The translations under genes and the position numbers were made by a program. A stretch of DNA of 64,000 bases from Thermodesulfobacterium geofontis OPF15 (GTDB lineage Bacteria; Desulfobacterota; Thermodesulfobacteria; Thermodesulfobacteriales; Thermodesulfobacteriaceae), in contig NC_015682.1 of the NCBI RefSeq assembly GCF_000215975.1, positions 868,001-932,000 of the forward strand, written 5' to 3'. The notes under the pieces are model-generated. The model was not told the origin of the DNA. It saw only the letters and a list, made by a program, of their open reading frames with translations, and did no database searches. Shown here piece after piece: positions 61,076-64,000 of the stretch. Within the stretch, counting starts at the first letter, position 1, and each line of letters starts with the position of its first letter.

Positions 61076-62157
61076 AGTGGCTTATTGTTGCTGGTGGAAC
61101 AGGAGGGCATATAATCCCTGGAGTGGCTATTGCTCAAGAATTATTAAAAATGCAAAGAGAAATAGCTTTTGTTTCTGGCACAAGGAAAATAGAAGAAGTA
61201 ATTTTAAGAAATAAGCCCTTTAAAGTTTATAGATTAGATGTAGAAGGTTTTATAGGAAGATCCTTAAAAGATAAAATAAGAGCCTTTATAAAAATGATTA
61301 AAGCTACGGGATCTGCATATAAGCTTATCAAGGATTTTAATCCCCATATTATTTTTGCTACAGGAGGTTATATTTCCTTTCCAGTTGTGGTAGCAGGAAA
61401 ACTTAAAAACAAAAAAATTGGGCTTCATGAGCAAAATATAGAACCAGGATTAGCCAACAAAATTCTAAGCTATATGGTAGATAAGATTTTTGTAAGTATA
61501 GAAGAAAGCAAAAAATATTTTACTGAGAAAAAAGTAGTCTTTTCAGGAAACCCTGTAAGAGAAGACTTATTAAATTTGAAACCAAGAGAACATTCTGGAA
61601 AAGGTTTATTAATTTTAGGGGGTAGCTTAGGAGCAAGGTTTATAAATGAGCTATCTTTAAAGATAGTGCCTATACTTTTGGATGAATATAAGAACCTCTT
61701 AATTATTCATCAAACCGGTTTAGATGACTTTGAAAGAATTAAAGAAGAATATAAAAATTTGATAAAAGAAGAAAATAAATCCCGTTTAAAGGTTTTTCCT
61801 TTTATAGAAGATATGAGCTGGGTTTATGGTCAAGTTGATTTGTTCTTAGGAAGATGTGGAGCAACCACTCTTGCTGAACTTTTTGCAGTTGGACTTCCTG
61901 CTATTTTTATTCCTTTTCCTTATGCTACAAAGAATCATCAAGAAAAAAATGCAAAAATTCTTGAAGAAAAAGGCGGAGCAATTTTAATAAGACAAAAGGA
62001 GGCTACTCCTGAAAGAGTTTTAAAAGAGATAAAATCTTTACTTGAGAATGAAGAAAAATTGAAAAAAATGTCTCAAATTATGAAAAGTTTTTTTGTTAAA
62101 GATTCAAGGAAAATAATTATAGAAGAGATGGAGGGGTTAGTGAAAAATGTCTCATAA
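61072..62157 (+). CDS. murG: UDP-GlcNAc:lipid I GlcNAc transferase
   Basis: 361 residues from a TTG start that overlaps the murD stop by 4 bp and has GAGGTG about 9 nt upstream. GT28 landmarks: VAGGTGGHIIPGVAIAQEL, ATGGYISFPVVVAGKL, HEQNIEPGLANKIL, ILGGSLGARFINELS, and RCGATTLAELFAVGLPAIFIPFPYATKNHQEKNA. Makes lipid II at the inner face of the membrane. Confidence 0.96.
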   Translation: MKWLIVAGGTGGHIIPGVAIAQELLKMQREIAFVSGTRKIEEVILRNKPFKVYRLDVEGFIGRSLKDKIRAFIKMIKATGSAYKLIKDFNPHIIFATGGYISFPVVVAGKLKNKKIGLHEQNIEPGLANKILSYMVDKIFVSIEESKKYFTEKKVVFSGNPVREDLLNLKPREHSGKGLLILGGSLGARFINELSLKIVPILLDEYKNLLIIHQTGLDDFERIKEEYKNLIKEENKSRLKVFPFIEDMSWVYGQVDLFLGRCGATTLAELFAVGLPAIFIPFPYATKNHQEKNAKILEEKGGAILIRQKEATPERVLKEIKSLLENEEKLKKMSQIMKSFFVKDSRKIIIEEMEGLVKNVS

Positions 62158-63541
62158 GAAGAAAATTCACTTTATCGGTATTGGTGGAGTTGGAATGAGT
62201 GGTCTTGCCTTAATAATGCATTCCTTAGGATATGAGGTAGATGGGTGTGACATTGCAAAAAGCAAATATACAAAATTATTAGAAAAAAGAGGAATTAAGG
62301 TATATTATCAACACTCCCCTTCTCATTTAGATTCAGTTGATATTGTGGTTTATTCTTCAGCTATTTCTCAAGATAATCCTGAACTTTTAAAAGCAAAAGA
62401 GTTAGGAATATGGGTAATTCCAAGAGCTCAGATGTTATCAGAGGTAATGAATCTTTATCCTAAAAATATTGTGGTAGCAGGATCACATGGTAAAACAACC
62501 ACAACTTCTATGATTGCTGAAATCTTAATTAAACTTGGGAAAAATCCTACTGTAGTAGTGGGAGGAATAATAAATAATTTTAAAACTCATTCCCTTCTTG
62601 GTGAGAGAGAATTTTTAGTTGCTGAAGCAGATGAAAGTGATGGTTCCTTTCTTTGTTATAATCCCTATATAGAAGTTATTACAAATATTGATAAAGAGCA
62701 TCTTGATTTTTATGCAGATTTTAACGCAATTAAAAAAGCTTTTATAAATTTTATAAAAAGATGTTCTCCAGAAGGAAAAGTAATTTTGTGTGGAGATGAT
62801 CTTGGGGTGAAGGAAATTTTAAAAGAAATTTCAGGTCCATTTTTACTTTATGGATTTTCCAAGGAAAACCATCTTGTAGGGAAAATTGTTGAAGATTCTG
62901 CCTATCCAAAAGTTGAAGTTTACTATTTAGATAAACCTCTTTCCTCTTTTAAACTTTCTGTTCCAGGAAAACATAATGCTTTGAATGCTTTAGCAGCCAT
63001 AGGAGTTTCTCTAATACTGAACCTTCCCATTTCTGAAGTAATAAAGATATTAGAAAATTTTAAAGGTGTTGAAAGAAGACTTGATTTTAAAGGTATTTGG
63101 AGGGGAGCAATTTTATTGGATGATTATGCCCATCATCCTACAGAAATTAAAGCCACCCTTTCTACGATTAAAGAAGTTTATCCAAATAAAAAACTGGTGC
63201 TTGTCTTTCAACCTCATCGTTATACCAGAATGAAAGCTTTATGGGATGAATTTTTGCTTGTTTTAAAAGAACCTGAAATATTAATTTTAACTGATATTTA
63301 TCCTGCCAGTGAAAAACCAATTCCTGGAATTTCTGGTTTTATCTTTTTTGAAAGTATTAAAAACATAAGGACTCCTAATCCTACCTTTTATGGAGAAACT
63401 TTCGAAGAAATTTTTGCACTCCTTGAAAAAATAGCAGGAGAAAATCAAATAATTTTAACTATGGGAGCAGGGAATATTTATAAATTGCATAAAATGCTTC
63501 TTGAACAAGAAAATGAAGAAAGATCAAAAAATGTGGTTTAA
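62147..63541 (+). CDS. murC: UDP-N-acetylmuramate:L-alanine ligase
   Basis: 464 residues. FIGIGGVGMSGLALIM, VVYSSAISQDNPE, P-loop AGSHGKTTTTSMIAEIL, EADESDGSFLCYNPYIEVITNIDKEHLDFYADF, GKHNALNALAAIG, and LDDYAHHPTEIKATLS with FQPHRYTRMKALWDEF. The TNIDKEHLDFY stretch is MurC-type and distinguishes it from mpl at 45 kb. Overlaps murG by 11 bp and murB by 11 bp. Confidence 0.96.
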   Translation: MSHKKKIHFIGIGGVGMSGLALIMHSLGYEVDGCDIAKSKYTKLLEKRGIKVYYQHSPSHLDSVDIVVYSSAISQDNPELLKAKELGIWVIPRAQMLSEVMNLYPKNIVVAGSHGKTTTTSMIAEILIKLGKNPTVVVGGIINNFKTHSLLGEREFLVAEADESDGSFLCYNPYIEVITNIDKEHLDFYADFNAIKKAFINFIKRCSPEGKVILCGDDLGVKEILKEISGPFLLYGFSKENHLVGKIVEDSAYPKVEVYYLDKPLSSFKLSVPGKHNALNALAAIGVSLILNLPISEVIKILENFKGVERRLDFKGIWRGAILLDDYAHHPTEIKATLSTIKEVYPNKKLVLVFQPHRYTRMKALWDEFLLVLKEPEILILTDIYPASEKPIPGISGFIFFESIKNIRTPNPTFYGETFEEIFALLEKIAGENQIILTMGAGNIYKLHKMLLEQENEERSKNVV

Positions 63542-64000
63542 AGAATTAGACGAAGGATTAAGGAAATTAAATGTGTTTTTTAAAATTGATGAACCTTTAG
63601 CTCCTTATACAAGTATTAAAGTTGGTGGTCCCTGTAGAAGAATGATTTTTCCAGAGAAAGAAGAATATTTATTAGCTATTTTAAAATTTCTTGAAGAAAA
63701 AGAAATTCCCTTTTTTATACTTGGTGGAGGGAGTAAACTTCTTGTATCTGATGAGGGGTTTGACGGAGTAGTGATTAATCTCAGTAAGTTTAGAGGAATA
63801 CAAATAGTTAAAGAAAGCAAAGAAAATATCATTTTAGAAATACTTGCAGGTACAAGGATTAATGAAATTATAGGAATGGGAATAAAGGAGGGATTTGGAG
63901 GCATTGAATTTTTGGGAGGCATTCCTGCAACTTTGGGTGGGGCTATAAAAATGAATGCAGGAGCCTTTGGAAATACTATTTCTCAACTGGTAAAAAGCAT
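63531..64000 (+). CDS. murB: UDP-N-acetylenolpyruvoylglucosamine reductase (3' end outside window)
   Basis: About 156 residues of the N-terminal part are present. The FAD-binding landmarks are APYTSIKVGGPCRRM, PFFILGGGSKLLVSDEGFDGVVINL, and GFGGIEFLGGIPATLGGAIKMNAGAFGNTIS. Start at ATG 63531 within the end of murC. MurB reduces enolpyruvyl-UDP-GlcNAc to UDP-MurNAc. The rest lies beyond the right edge. Confidence 0.95.
   Translation, partial: MWFKELDEGLRKLNVFFKIDEPLAPYTSIKVGGPCRRMIFPEKEEYLLAILKFLEEKEIPFFILGGGSKLLVSDEGFDGVVINLSKFRGIQIVKESKENIILEILAGTRINEIIGMGIKEGFGGIEFLGGIPATLGGAIKMNAGAFGNTISQLVKS

Noticed and set aside
63605-63922. 105-residue open frame on the minus strand near the right edge
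   Set aside because: It lies entirely opposite the clear murB frame and has no recognisable features or ribosome site.

Overview
The window looks like chromosome from a diderm, anaerobic, probably thermophilic bacterium with a very AT-rich genome. The best guess is the Thermodesulfobacteriota / Thermodesulfobacterium-Caldimicrobium type; this is inferred from gene content and composition, because no rRNA is present. The evidence is a periplasmic [NiFe] hydrogenase, a tungsten-type aldehyde:ferredoxin oxidoreductase, molybdate/tungstate uptake, a PhsA/PsrA-like molybdoenzyme, a His-type (sulfide-dependent) Thi4, curli, a secretin, a porin, and meso-DAP peptidoglycan. Genes are densely packed, with many 1-11 bp overlaps. 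No gene-free stretch exceeds 300 bases, and I saw no tRNA, rRNA, CRISPR array or insertion sequence.

Layout. 1-3.5 kb: end of hypD converging on the hydrogenase large and small subunit genes. 3.6-5.6 kb: AOR. 5.8-9.0 kb: an ArsR-controlled operon (permease, redox thioredoxin, FmdE-like protein, broken TauE). 9.1-13.7 kb: tandem PhnD-like lipoprotein, Cys-rich sensor kinase and NtrC-type sigma54 activator. 13.7-18.2 kb (minus): four-cluster ferredoxin, molybdopterin oxidoreductase, anion porin and DUF302 lipoprotein. 18.5-20.2 kb (plus): a split TauE-type exporter. 20.3-30.3 kb: housekeeping genes (ileS, lspA, an unknown TPR protein, a broken pabB-pabC fusion, leuB, uvrC). 30.4-34.4 kb: LuxR regulator and a curli operon. 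34.4 kb: thi4. 35.3-43.8 kb: MSHA-like pilus/secretion operon, converging on two prepilins, mpl, a SAM hydroxide adenosyltransferase, a PP-loop protein and recN. 50.1-52.9 kb: modE-modABC, bracketed by 31-bp direct repeats. 53.0-64.0 kb: dcw cluster (mraZ, rsmH, ftsL, ftsI-like, murE, murF, mraY, murD, murG, murC, murB).

The most coherent candidate for an undescribed system is at 9.1-20.2 kb. Between the two divergent transcripts lie two sigma54 -24/-12 promoters, one on each strand. Two tandem 18-bp inverted repeats sit almost exactly midway between them. The only sigma54 activator in the window is encoded next door, with a periplasmic-binding-protein sensor and a Cys-rich kinase. This reads as a ligand-sensing circuit that jointly induces an outer-membrane anion porin, a molybdoenzyme with no export signal, and a two-piece sulfite-type exporter. 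Sulfur oxyanion reduction or disproportionation is the natural guess, but the substrate is not shown by sequence.

Other notable points: the dcw cluster lacks ftsW and carries an FtsI homologue without transpeptidase motifs. rsmH seems to need an AUU start. Four homopolymer-associated frame breaks hit three genes (tauE, the phnD-like gene, and pabBC twice), which could be slippage, decay or sequence error.
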